Part shown: piece after piece, positions 1 to 11,113 of the stretch
How the letters are laid out: every line of letters starts with the position of its first letter
Numbering within the stretch: position 1 is the stretch's first letter
Assembly (NCBI GenBank): GCA_013396915.1
Contig: VWZL01000809.1
Location: 81,050 to 145,049 of the forward strand
Length of the DNA stretch: 64,000 nucleotides
Source: Stercorarius parasiticus
Taxonomy: Eukaryota > Chordata > Aves > Charadriiformes > Stercorariidae
Direction of reading: 5' to 3'
Notes under the pieces: model-generated
What the model was told of the DNA's origin: nothing
Seen by the model: the letters and a program-made list of their open reading frames with translations, nothing else
Database searches by the model: none
Position numbers and translations under genes: made by a program

Positions 1-2288
1 CCCCCCCCCCTCGATCTAAAGGATGAAAATTGCTGAATTCACAGCTCTGCTATTTCTTCTGACCCAGTTCACCATTCCGGTGAACGCCACTCCTGGCTGG
101 CCCACGCTGCCTTGCTCTATTTTCCACGCTGCTCTTCTGCTTCTTCATGCGAGCAGAGATGCTGGCGCAACCGAGATGCCGCGAAGGAACAAAGCGGCGG
201 CACAGGCAGAAACCTGGGGGCACGACAGAAGAGGGAAACACTGCAGTTTCCTCTCCTCCACCTATGTGGTCTCTGGTACTGCGCAGCTGAACTGGAGACC
301 TCGGTTATTTGCTTTTCAGCTAAGGACAAGCAAACTACTGAGCTTGCCACCACAAGGGTTGACATAGAGAGCCCGGTGTTAGTGACAGCCTGGCCTGGAA
401 GACTGCAACAGCCCAAACACGATGAAATTCTGCAAAGCATTGACAATTATTCCGATACGAAACATTTCATCCAGCCGTCTTTAAAAGGAAGACTAAAGCA
501 GTAAGAAGATACTGATTTCAATAGAAGTAAAGCTGAGATACACCCACCGTCCTCTTTCCAAGGACCAAAAAGACCTGCAAGGACCAGTTTTACCTCCAAA
601 AGATGAGGATTTCGGCAATGCCACACCAAGGCAGAGGTTCAGTTCTAACCTAGATAGGGACAATGTCCCTAAGCGAGAGCATCACTCCTTCCTGGTCCTT
701 CCAGCCTCCCATACTGAGCTACCATCCCTGCCTCAGAACACACAAACAGCGGGCCCACCAGCGCTCAGCTACATCAGATCTACCTTGCTAAATGAGGTAT
801 GTCACCCGCGAGTGTTTCAAGGCACCGTCACAAACACTGAGCGGCACGGCCTGTCAATGAAGGCAGCCACGTTGAAGGATCGTGTTTTACAGTCAAGCAG
901 ATCAGATGATCACGGGAGTCTTTCTGCCCTTTAAAAGGAAAAAAAAATAAAAAGCAAGGCAGGGAGCAGGGGCACAGCGGAAACCGGCACAAAAAGCATC
1001 CAAGAACAAGAGGGCACATCATCAGCCTTGCCAGCACGTTCACAGTGCCCTGACTTTTGGGGGGAAAAAGCAATCTGGGCACACTCAAACGAGCACAGCT
1101 TCCTCCACCAGGACCTCGCTCTGCTCTGCTCTGCAGCCACCCAGCCTTACAGCCCAGCACAGCCTTGCCACCAAGCAGGGTGCTGCGGTGGTTTAAATAG
1201 GATTACTGCGTCCTATCTCCTCCACCCATCCTTTCCCAGGGAAGCTGTGAAGCAATTACAACCTCTAACAACCCTCGCAGTCACCGGGCACACTGCGCAC
1301 AGGAAAGCCTGGTTTGCTGGAACAAGGCTACTGAGTAAGCTGGAGGCTTTCCCGTAGCCTATTTACAGTCCAAGATGAGGATCCACATAACCTGATCGCA
1401 GCTACAGACACGAACAGCGCAAACAAGGGTGGAAGCTTGATACAGACAGCTCAAAGGACTGCAGCTGCTCATGCTAGAGCCCACTCCTTACTGCGACACC
1501 CACAGCTCCATCGTTGCACCACGAGTAGAGTTTGCACTGAACATGGAGGAGCTCAGCATAGGGACCCCACCAGCACTGCACACTCACCCCTGCCCTTGCC
1601 CCACAACCACTTCTCTTTGCGTCCATAACCCTAGAGGCAGGGCAGATTTGAAGATCAAACTATCGAGACTTTGCCCAAAAGCAAACAGATCAATCTGAAG
1701 AGGGAGAAGTTCACCCTCCTCTCGAAATCAAAACCAAACAATCTGAGGATCCAGCTGCCCGGGACACCCTAACACCGGCCCAGGCAAATCTCTCCCGAGC
1801 GGGGAGGAGAGGAAGGCAGCTTGTGAAAAATAAGCGAGTGAAATCGTTGCTTTCCTATTGCAGAGGAACTGGTTGGCCAGGAGTAAGACCTCAGGAAAAC
1901 AACCCAAGATAAATGGAGAGAATGTTGTGGGAATTAACCACTGCACTGCTGTCCTGCAAACAATCTCTGGCAGCTCCATTTTCTAGACGTTTTGCCGCAT
2001 GCTGTGCCACAGGAGCTCACCCGCCGGGCTCGGGATGCAGGACCGTGGCCATGAAGAAGGGACAGCACAGGGACAGAAGGGACAGTTTTCCACCTGTGTG
2101 GGGCAGAGGAGGGCTCCGTTCCTCCCAATACCCCTTAACCCAACTCACCCTTGATGGGTGTTGCTGTGACGTAGTAAGACCTGGACTCATCTCCTGCTTT
2201 GTAAACCAGCAATAGCATCTGAAGACTAAGTAGGAGAAAGATAAGCTCAAGCTGTTTGGAGCACCCCTATCACTGCATTAATGACAAT

Positions 2289-2333
2289 ATTCATTAGAAA
2301 TATCCATCACAACATTCATTAGAAATATCCATC
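2289..2333. repeat. Two-copy 25-bp-period tandem duplication
   Basis: The 20-base string ATTCATTAGAAATATCCATC occurs exactly at 2289-2308 and again at 2314-2333, giving a 25-bp period. It is a small local duplication inside the NUFIP2 intron with no sign of function. Confidence 0.85.
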
Positions 2334-3288
2334 GTCTTTTACCCCTAACTAACACCTTGAAGTTGGCACAGATAAAGCTTGAAAAGTAAATCGGCACAGA
2401 GGGGTGGTGGGGCAGGAACTCGTGTCCCCAGGGCATCACAAGGATGCTTGCTCTGGATGCTCAAAGCAAGCACATTCACATGCAGAAGCATGGAAAGAGC
2501 AGAAAACAGTATTTCACAGAGTGCTTTAGGTGTCCATTCTTGCCACTGAATATCATTAACTCCTCTGTTTAGAACTAAACCCAGACAGACTTTGAAGTTA
2601 ACACCTCCTTAAGAGGACATGGGAAGGGAGTGTTCTTTATTTTCCTGTTGTTACTATTGTTTTACTGGGGTCTGTCTTTCACACAGCTAGTGAGAGAGGG
2701 AGAGCTGATGAGTCTCGCTTGCTGCTCTACAGAGTCGCTTTTCTACAAGCGAGGTCAGGCTGACAAAACCAAAAAGAGACAAACTGAAGCGTTGGGAAAG
2801 TTCGCAAACTTAAGAAAAGGATTGCCTAGGACTTCCCTTCTACACCACGCTACGCTTTCCGGTACCCCCATTTTCTGATGGGAAACTGAGAATTAGGCTG
2901 CAGGCAGATAGAAGAAATGAGAACAGAAAGCTCGCTTTAATACCGCGTAGAGGACCCAGATAAAAATCAATTGCTGAACACTGTTCTCAAGAATACTAGA
3001 GCTTAAGATGTTAACATCGTGAGAGCGAGATGACCTGGAAGAAAATATTTGGCGTTATTATTTTTAAACGGCTGGGCTTGCTGTTGCTAAAGGCAGGCAT
3101 CAAAGTTTCTGTGTGCTATACAAAGAGTTGGCGAACAGGTAATTTAAGAACTTTGCAGTGGGTCAAATCACAGCAAATTTGCCAGCGCCAACCAAACACC
3201 AGCCCCTCTGCAGAGGGGAGCAAGACATTACCCGCGTACGTGTGTGGAGCAGTAAACAAAAAATGGATGATCACTTTTTTCCCTTCCA

Positions 3289-3329
3289 GGGCAGGGGGAT
3301 GCAGGGAGAGGGAAGGGGGGTGGGGGGGC
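3289..3329 (+). repeat. G-rich tract with G-quadruplex-type pattern
   Basis: The plus strand holds at least five closely spaced G runs of three to seven (GGGCAGGGGG, GCAGGG, GAGGG, AAGGGGGG, TGGGGGGG). This satisfies the usual G3+N1-7 quadruplex pattern. The tract lies on the template strand of NUFIP2, so the pre-mRNA would carry the C-rich complement. Confidence 0.6.
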
Positions 3330-3750
3330 GAATAAAAGGGGATCTGCCCCTGTGTTCATCAAGGGTAGGTAAGTAATACCCTGCCAAAAGGGAACACAGA
3401 ACGGGGCTCCTGCGAACACCGAGCCAAGAACTGCCACAAGCCCTCAGAGCTTCTGGGGCTGAGGCTAAAGCAGAAAGCAAGCCATCCCACAGGCTTCCCC
3501 CTCCCGTTCCCAGTTTAAAGCGTCTGTATCGCGTTTTGAGTCATTTCGGTCTCAAAAAAGACAGGAGAAAAAAAGGAGCCGGACTACAAAGGACTCCATG
3601 AAAGCAATAAAATCATCTGAAAGATTCGGCCTACAAAGACAACGAGAGAATTCAATCTGCAGCCTACAGAAGGGTTGATAAGCAAAGATTTGTCTTGCTG
3701 CTGCCATTGCCATAACACTCAAGTCAGGCAGTGTGTGTGGGGTTCACTTC

Positions 3751-3830
3751 AAAAAAAAAAAAAAACCAAAAAAACCCACCACACCACACCATGAAAAGCC
3801 ATAGGAATAGTTTTGTTTTTTTTTTTTTTT
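3751..3830. repeat. Facing poly(A) and poly(T) tracts
   Basis: An A15 run at 3751-3765 is followed about 50 bases later by a run of Ts ending at 3830, preceded by TTTTG. The facing homopolymers can form a long imperfect A:T stem. No target-site duplication or element body is visible, so I do not call a retroposon. Confidence 0.6.
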
Positions 3831-4223
3831 CCTTCCTTCAAAGCCACGATTTCACGGCCTGATCTGCCCAAGGGAGAAGCTGCAACACTTTGGTGTTGGA
3901 GGTGTGAGCAGGGGGTATGAAGCCTTTTCAGTGACAGAAGATCACCTGGTAAAGCTGGAACAGAGCAGGTGAACCTACACATTTAACTCCTTCCAGTGCT
4001 GAGAAGCTTAGGAGGACCCGCTCTTCCATAGGAATTAAAACACACTAGCCAAGGATCATCCCTACCAACATCACTCGTGCTTGTCCATGGGAACAGGGAA
4101 ACAAATACCTCTTAACGTTAATTAAACAACCGTTCAGGTAACTTTCCCAAACTGTTATTGCCATTAGAAATTACGCAAGCAAGAAGCTCACTTTTAAAAC
4201 AATCAGAACTGCTGTAAGGAATG

Positions 4224-6161
4224 TGTCATGTTAGAATATTGCACTGAAAGAAAAAATAAAACAAAAAAAAAAAAAGAGAAGAGAGTGCCCTCAGGCAGCA
4301 AGTTAAGCCATTACCTTTAGTGTGATATATAATAGCAGCCCTCAGGTCAAAAGAACCCCAGCTATCTTTCCTTTCTAGGCCTCTCTGGTACCTCTGTTCT
4401 TTGGCGGAGGCTAGCAAATTGTTCGTAGGAGAGGCCAGAGGATTCTCTATTTCATAGTCTTTTGAAAGAAACACTAAAGCACCTTGGCTACTGGTGTCTG
4501 CCTTTTGTAGGTCACCTGTGTGATGCGACTCCAAAGCTAAGACACCACCCTCAACAGCAGTCCCAGGCTTAAGAATAGCACTAAGAATTTGAGGGCTAGT
4601 CCGTTTATCCAGCTCATAAGCCTTAGGAAACACAGGTTGTTCAGTTCCTGAGGGAATGATTTCAGCACACTGTGAAACCAAAGCGGCAGGATAGTCCCCT
4701 TGAAATGTCACTTCCATTAACTGATTATCCGCGGATTTCCCCACAACAGTTTCGGGTCCAGCGCTGGGCTCGTTTATGAAAGACAAGCCCCACTGATTCT
4801 GGAAGATATCTCCCAGGTTCTGCTGATTCGCCTGCGACGGGAAATCGACTTGCGCTGTACCCAGGAGCACAGTTTGCATATTCGAAGGGTAGATAAAAAG
4901 GCTAGATTTCTTTTGTTCGAGAGCTGTTGAAGCTGTACTCATGTCCTGGGGCGCTGACTCGGAGGAGGCTGATGGTACAGTACTAGCAGCAGTCGAGAGC
5001 AGTGGCTGGGTCCCTGCAGAATAGACACTTCCATCAGTCCCTGCGAGGATGGGGCCGTTGGAGAAGCTAGCAGAAGTAACAGATTTCATAGCAGACATGG
5101 GGACTTGGGACAGTCGACTTGATGTTTGGGCCTGAGTTTCCCCGGCGGATGACGAAGACGACGAAGACGATGTGGATGGGGTTTGAGCTGCTTTGTTGAG
5201 GTTTTCTTTAACTTTACTTGCATAACTTATTTTGGGAACAATTTTAGCACTGCTATTGTCCACTGGAAAAACCGGGGGTGGTTTAAATAAGGTCCATGAG
5301 TCCTCTTTAGACGTAGCTGACGACGCATGCTTCCCTTTGGGCCGGTCATCAAACTTCTTGCTGCTAATCCCAGGTTTGGCATCAGAGTTTTTTCGCTGTA
5401 CATCCCCAAGCCCAGGCTTTCCCCGGCCTGCTCCGCCAGCCCCAGCCTCATATTTCCAAACAGGCTTAGTATTTTCAATTCGGTTCCCCTTTTGTTCACT
5501 ATAATCAGGCTTGAAACTCTCAAGTTCCTGTTTTAGGGTCGGTGTGCTGACCTCCTGTTGCATTATTTTGTCCTGTACTAGATTCAGACTCTCACAACCC
5601 TTGGCACTGTTGCGCCTGCCTTTCCGTTTTTTAGGCGTAGTATATCCACTCTCGGAGCCGCTACCATCGTTGTCGGCCCCTTTGCCTACGTAGCCATTCG
5701 TGATATAACTAGAATTAACCACACCGTTTGGAATAGACACTCCCTCCGGCTTGTCTGAGGCCTGGCTTTCTCTAAGTTTATTTTCGTAGGACTTCTCATT
5801 CTTTTTGTCCATGCTATTTTTCTGAATGAAGTTCTTGGCTTTGACTCCACCTTTCCCCAAAGCACCGGCCTTCACGGTCTGCTTCGGGGTCACATTAGTG
5901 TCTACAAGCTGCTGGCTGCCATTGGGGACCCTGGATCCCGGGGTGGCGGTTTCATCAGAGCACAGGCCCTTTAACGACACTTCTCTTTCTCCTGCGTTAC
6001 CATTTAGCTCTCCGTAGCCTAGAAGAAAGCCAAAAACAACAAAAGGCAAGAATTAGAATGTGAAACGTTAAACTTCTGATCGCAGAAAGCTGTAATCAGC
6101 CCCAAACGTATCCAGTTTCCTCCAGCAGACATTTTAAAATAGGAAAACATCTCTGATGTGC
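4224..6161. repeat. Duplicated block, copy 1 (end of left contig)
   Basis: This 1938-base block recurs as 6163-8098, offset by 1937 through the exon. It starts at TGTCATGTTAG and ends with ...CTGATGTGC immediately before the single N at 6162. The exon and its upstream intron flank look identical in both copies; even the antisense and off-frame translations are the same. All differences I see fall within about the first 60 bases: three substitutions and A13 versus A11 in a homopolymer. The block edges coincide exactly with the N, which is the signature of two overlapping contigs placed end to end. Confidence 0.9.
4315..6018 (-). CDS. NUFIP2: NUFIP2 large internal coding exon, copy 1 (FMRP-interacting protein 2, partial)
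   Basis: NUFIP2 (82-FIP) is an RNA-binding partner of FMRP that also acts as a cofactor of Roquin proteins in mRNA decay; it is found in cytoplasmic RNP and stress granules and can enter the nucleus. The exon encodes 568 codons of a mostly disordered protein. I recognise the start GYGELNGNAGERE, NFIQKNSMDKKN, the basic NLS-like stretch PKKRKGRRNSAKG, DSWTLFKPPPVFPVDNSSAK, a serine tract before AGETQAQ, the LGDIFQNQWGLSFINEPSAG core, and the C-terminal YQRGLERKDSWGSFDLRAA ending in YHTK. Boundaries are the acceptor TTCTTCTAG|GC at 6019/6018 and the donor AAAG|GTAATG at 4315/4314. Both flanking introns are phase 1 and the exon is 1704 bases, divisible by three. The open frame runs past both splice sites into intron, so its in-frame intronic ATG is not a real start. 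The N-terminus (exon 1) and the last roughly 28 residues are absent here. Probably the same single genomic exon as 6252-7955. Confidence 0.93.
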
Positions 6162-6162
6162 N
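6162..6162. other. Single-N contig junction
   Basis: One N separates the two copies of the 1.94-kb block. A one-base gap flanked by near-identical sequence is typical of a scaffolding join where the overlap was not collapsed. Confidence 0.85.
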
Positions 6163-8098
6163 TGTCATGTTAGAAAATTACACTGAAAAAAAAAATAAAA
6201 CAAAAAAAAAAAGAGAAGAGAGTGCCCTCAGGCAGCAAGTTAAGCCATTACCTTTAGTGTGATATATAATAGCAGCCCTCAGGTCAAAAGAACCCCAGCT
6301 ATCTTTCCTTTCTAGGCCTCTCTGGTACCTCTGTTCTTTGGCGGAGGCTAGCAAATTGTTCGTAGGAGAGGCCAGAGGATTCTCTATTTCATAGTCTTTT
6401 GAAAGAAACACTAAAGCACCTTGGCTACTGGTGTCTGCCTTTTGTAGGTCACCTGTGTGATGCGACTCCAAAGCTAAGACACCACCCTCAACAGCAGTCC
6501 CAGGCTTAAGAATAGCACTAAGAATTTGAGGGCTAGTCCGTTTATCCAGCTCATAAGCCTTAGGAAACACAGGTTGTTCAGTTCCTGAGGGAATGATTTC
6601 AGCACACTGTGAAACCAAAGCGGCAGGATAGTCCCCTTGAAATGTCACTTCCATTAACTGATTATCCGCGGATTTCCCCACAACAGTTTCGGGTCCAGCG
6701 CTGGGCTCGTTTATGAAAGACAAGCCCCACTGATTCTGGAAGATATCTCCCAGGTTCTGCTGATTCGCCTGCGACGGGAAATCGACTTGCGCTGTACCCA
6801 GGAGCACAGTTTGCATATTCGAAGGGTAGATAAAAAGGCTAGATTTCTTTTGTTCGAGAGCTGTTGAAGCTGTACTCATGTCCTGGGGCGCTGACTCGGA
6901 GGAGGCTGATGGTACAGTACTAGCAGCAGTCGAGAGCAGTGGCTGGGTCCCTGCAGAATAGACACTTCCATCAGTCCCTGCGAGGATGGGGCCGTTGGAG
7001 AAGCTAGCAGAAGTAACAGATTTCATAGCAGACATGGGGACTTGGGACAGTCGACTTGATGTTTGGGCCTGAGTTTCCCCGGCGGATGACGAAGACGACG
7101 AAGACGATGTGGATGGGGTTTGAGCTGCTTTGTTGAGGTTTTCTTTAACTTTACTTGCATAACTTATTTTGGGAACAATTTTAGCACTGCTATTGTCCAC
7201 TGGAAAAACCGGGGGTGGTTTAAATAAGGTCCATGAGTCCTCTTTAGACGTAGCTGACGACGCATGCTTCCCTTTGGGCCGGTCATCAAACTTCTTGCTG
7301 CTAATCCCAGGTTTGGCATCAGAGTTTTTTCGCTGTACATCCCCAAGCCCAGGCTTTCCCCGGCCTGCTCCGCCAGCCCCAGCCTCATATTTCCAAACAG
7401 GCTTAGTATTTTCAATTCGGTTCCCCTTTTGTTCACTATAATCAGGCTTGAAACTCTCAAGTTCCTGTTTTAGGGTCGGTGTGCTGACCTCCTGTTGCAT
7501 TATTTTGTCCTGTACTAGATTCAGACTCTCACAACCCTTGGCACTGTTGCGCCTGCCTTTCCGTTTTTTAGGCGTAGTATATCCACTCTCGGAGCCGCTA
7601 CCATCGTTGTCGGCCCCTTTGCCTACGTAGCCATTCGTGATATAACTAGAATTAACCACACCGTTTGGAATAGACACTCCCTCCGGCTTGTCTGAGGCCT
7701 GGCTTTCTCTAAGTTTATTTTCGTAGGACTTCTCATTCTTTTTGTCCATGCTATTTTTCTGAATGAAGTTCTTGGCTTTGACTCCACCTTTCCCCAAAGC
7801 ACCGGCCTTCACGGTCTGCTTCGGGGTCACATTAGTGTCTACAAGCTGCTGGCTGCCATTGGGGACCCTGGATCCCGGGGTGGCGGTTTCATCAGAGCAC
7901 AGGCCCTTTAACGACACTTCTCTTTCTCCTGCGTTACCATTTAGCTCTCCGTAGCCTAGAAGAAAGCCAAAAACAACAAAAGGCAAGAATTAGAATGTGA
8001 AACGTTAAACTTCTGATCGCAGAAAGCTGTAATCAGCCCCAAACGTATCCAGTTTCCTCCAGCAGACATTTTAAAATAGGAAAACATCTCTGATGTGC
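6163..8098. repeat. Duplicated block, copy 2 (start of right contig)
   Basis: This is the second copy of 4224-6161. It begins directly after the N at 6162 and ends at ...CTGATGTGC (8098), after which unique intron continues (AAAAGCACATAC). The three substitutions and two missing As relative to copy 1 are concentrated at its left end, where a contig end would be least well supported. Confidence 0.9.
6252..7955 (-). CDS. NUFIP2: NUFIP2 large internal coding exon, copy 2 (FMRP-interacting protein 2, partial)
   Basis: The protein is identical through all 568 codons to the copy at 4315-6018, with the same acceptor (TTCTTCTAG|GC, AG at 7957-7956) and donor (AAAG|GTAATG, GT at 6251-6250). This copy is continuous with upstream intron 1 (8099 onward), while copy 1 is continuous with the downstream intron, so a correct model should use one exon only. 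If both were taken literally, the symmetric phase-1/phase-1 exon would splice in tandem without a frameshift and give a protein with the central region doubled. No known NUFIP2 has that architecture to my knowledge. Prediction pipelines will probably emit either a doubled-domain protein or two partial genes here. Confidence 0.92.
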
Positions 8099-10284
8099 AA
8101 AAGCACATACTTATTTGCTGGAAACCACGGCAAGAAGGGTTAAGGAGAAAGTACCAGCAGCTACTGACTCTCCCATACAACAGGGTGACGGACGGATAAC
8201 ATAACAAAGCAAAAGCACATACAGATAAGTAGGTAAGTAAGAAAAATATACTGTACTCAGTGCATATATCACTGGCAAGCTGGAGAGCTATTTCATCAGC
8301 TGCTATTTCCAGGTCACACAGAGGAAAAAAGGATGCTTCGAGACAGAGGGACCCGCTGCCTTTGCTACAGGATTTGTTGAGGCTCAGAATCCATACGGTG
8401 AACAAGGGCCAACCCCTATCACCTCCATCAGCTCCCAGGCCTGCAGCACCCAGCTCTCCCCTTCCCACCCTCCTCCCAAACCCCATCTCCAGTAAAGGGG
8501 AGGGGAAGAAAAAGAAAAAAGCAGCTTTCCAAAAAGACACGCGCTCGTCCAGTTGGAAGGTGGAAGGAAGAAAGGGTGACCACATCTCCTCACTTTCTTT
8601 TAAGATGGCAACCAACACCTCCCCACATGTGCTCTTTAGCATTGAAAAGGTGAGAAAAACTGAAGAAATGCCTCCCTGCGAGCACCCTTCCACCACCACC
8701 AGGAACTGGTCTCCTGCCCACGGAGGAATTTGGCATTTCAGAGTCCCTGAGAGACCCGGTACCAGCTTGAGACCCAAGAAATAAAGTACTTGCTGAGGGC
8801 TCCACTCATCAAGCCATGACATTACGCTGTATGCTCAGCTTTTCTTTTTGCTTCTCAAGTTCATTTCTAGGCCTTATGTTTCCGAGGTGAGTCTTGAGAG
8901 TGCAACCCAAGGGGAGATGGAAGCCCAGGACAGTCCAGGCCGAACCGCCTCACCTTCCTCTTTAAAATCCCTGTCCAGAGACCTATTGCTTTTGAGGACC
9001 CCAGCTACAAAGCCCCAAGAGAAGCCTTGAAGCCCCACCGAGAGATGGGAAGAGCCGTACCCAGCTCAACAAACCCACTCCAGCTGTGGCCCGAGCAGAG
9101 AGAGGGACTCCCTCCAACTGCACCCGCTCCTGCAGGAAGAGCCTTCTCCTCGCTCCTCCTCTGACTCATCAGTCCTCCTTCCCAGGGGTGGGAAACCTTC
9201 CATCTCCCACAACTCCTGACCCACCTAAGGCTTCGTCCACAGCCACAGCGGCGCAAAGTCAGCGCAGCACATGGAGTCCCCCCCCCAGGAACGAGAGCGG
9301 GCAGAGCTCCAGCCCGAAAAAGAGTGGTTTCGTTGCTGCCGATGTTGTTGAAATTAACTGCTCCACTAAAAATCATTGTTATTCTCACATCCTGGAGCCT
9401 CAGATGTCTGGCAGATGTAACTGCTCAAGTTCTGTGCAAGCCGGGAACACAAGAATCCTTGTAGGAATCTTTATAGAAATTCCACAACTGAGTTTGCTGA
9501 GAGGGATCAAAAAGGATTTTACTACACCCAAGTATCTGTAACCACCACAACTTCCACTATAACTTTCAAATACACCGTTAGGAATATTAACCATGAATGC
9601 TTCATCCCAGAGAAAACAGACAGGACGAGATTCTCAGCTGGGGCAAGGACTAAAAATTAAGTATTTCAGAAAAACGTCGAGAGGAAGCCTGCTCAAGAGT
9701 AACGTGTTATAGCTGACCTTGTATGACTCAAGACTTCTGACACCACTTGTTAATGAAACAAAACAATAAGGGTGGTCATAAGACCACTGCAGATGAGGAG
9801 CGAAAGAATAAAATGAAGAACAAAATCCACTTCAGTAAGTCAGTGTGTCAGCAGTTTCTAGTTCCAATTTTCAAGCATTCACAACTCGGCTGCCCGACTT
9901 TTCTCCAAATCAACATTTGGCCCAGCTGGCTCTGGCCTGGGCACAGAGGGTGCAGCAACCAAAATTATGGGGAAATTAAAAAAGAAAAAAAAAGAGGTGC
10001 CACAACGAGCAGGTGAGGAGCATTTGGCAACCCCACACGTCGTTTCGCAGCTGGGAAGGGAGGGGTGTCAGAGTAAGTGCATATTAAAACCCCGGGCACG
10101 CTGCAAACAGTGAAATGACTACTCAACTTATTTTTGCCCAGTAACTTATTTTAGCGTGGGCCTGACCAGGTCCCTCCCTGCGCCCTCCGGGGGCTGCACA
10201 TGGGGGCACCACCGACACCCCACACCCCCCATGCGAGCCAGGCCCCTGCCCACCCCCCCCCGCTTATGTAAATGGACATTTCAC
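7956..10284 (-). other. NUFIP2: NUFIP2 intron 1 (part left of the gap)
   Basis: This is intronic sequence upstream of the large exon on the minus strand. Its 3' end carries the polypyrimidine-CTAG acceptor. I see no exon. A 288-codon minus-strand open frame covers 7956-8822 (see findings), but its composition (Phe, Leu, Ser and Cys runs from pyrimidine-rich DNA) does not look like a real protein. The left side of the N gap becomes C-rich, with C runs at 10227-10232 and 10252-10261. Confidence 0.6.
10210..10262 (-). repeat. C-rich (minus-strand G-rich) tract bordering the assembly gap
   Basis: On the minus strand this reads as repeated G runs (a G9 run, GTGGG, AGGGG, then GGGGGG, TGTGGGG), a strong G-quadruplex-type pattern. 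It ends 22 bases before the N gap. Such tracts are a common reason for sequencing dropout at avian first exons. Confidence 0.6.
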
Positions 10285-11113
10285 NNNNNNNNNNNNNNNN
10301 NNNNNNNNNNNNNNNNNNNNNNNNNNNNNNNNNNNNNNNNNNNNNNNNNNNNNNNNNNNNNNNNNNNNNNNNNNNNNNNNNNNNNNNNNNNNNNNNNNNN
10401 NNNNNNNNNNNNNNNNNNNNNNNNNNNNNNNNNNNNNNNNNNNNNNNNNNNNNNNNNNNNNNNNNNNNNNNNNNNNNNNNNNNNNNNNNNNNNNNNNNNN
10501 NNNNNNNNNNNNNNNNNNNNNNNNNNNNNNNNNNNNNNNNNNNNNNNNNNNNNNNNNNNNNNNNNNNNNNNNNNNNNNNNNNNNNNNNNNNNNNNNNNNN
10601 NNNNNNNNNNNNNNNNNNNNNNNNNNNNNNNNNNNNNNNNNNNNNNNNNNNNNNNNNNNNNNNNNNNNNNNNNNNNNNNNNNNNNNNNNNNNNNNNNNNN
10701 NNNNNNNNNNNNNNNNNNNNNNNNNNNNNNNNNNNNNNNNNNNNNNNNNNNNNNNNNNNNNNNNNNNNNNNNNNNNNNNNNNNNNNNNNNNNNNNNNNNN
10801 NNNNNNNNNNNNNNNNNNNNNNNNNNNNNNNNNNNNNNNNNNNNNNNNNNNNNNNNNNNNNNNNNNNNNNNNNNNNNNNNNNNNNNNNNNNNNNNNNNNN
10901 NNNNNNNNNNNNNNNNNNNNNNNNNNNNNNNNNNNNNNNNNNNNNNNNNNNNNNNNNNNNNNNNNNNNNNNNNNNNNNNNNNNNNNNNNNNNNNNNNNNN
11001 NNNNNNNNNNNNNNNNNNNNNNNNNNNNNNNNNNNNNNNNNNNNNNNNNNNNNNNNNNNNNNNNNNNNNNNNNNNNNNNNNNNNNNNNNNNNNNNNNNNN
11101 NNNNNNNNNNNNN
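10285..11113. other. Assembly gap of 829 Ns, probably containing NUFIP2 exon 1
   Basis: 829 consecutive Ns with GC-rich sequence on the right and C-runs on the left. NUFIP2 exon 1 encodes a His/Gln/Pro-rich N-terminus that must end in a phase-1 donor and lie right of 8098 on the minus strand. No His-repeat coding is visible outside the gap, so the exon and core promoter are most simply placed inside it. This is inference; the true gap size is unknown. Confidence 0.65.

Larger units (their letters stand above)
1..4223 (-). other. NUFIP2: NUFIP2 intron downstream of the large exon (left part, up to the duplicated block)
   Basis: No exon is recognisable here. The large NUFIP2 exon at 4315-6018 ends in a good minus-strand donor, so this stretch should be the following intron. 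I looked on the minus strand for the short conserved C-terminal exon that in mammals follows the ...HTK end of the large exon and did not find it; it probably lies left of the window. Visible contents are a C10 run at the window edge, a 25-bp-period tandem duplication (2289-2333), a G-quadruplex-type tract (3289-3329) and facing A15/T15 tracts (3751-3830). The small open frames have no recognisable protein character. Confidence 0.6.

Noticed and set aside
1..4223. Search for the NUFIP2 C-terminal exon
   Set aside because: No minus-strand sequence encoding the expected short tail after the ...HTK boundary was found; it is probably left of the window.
8260..8784. 174-codon plus-strand open frame
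   Set aside because: Lies antisense in NUFIP2 intron 1 in a stop-poor purine/pyrimidine-biased stretch; Lys/Ser/Pro-rich with no domain.
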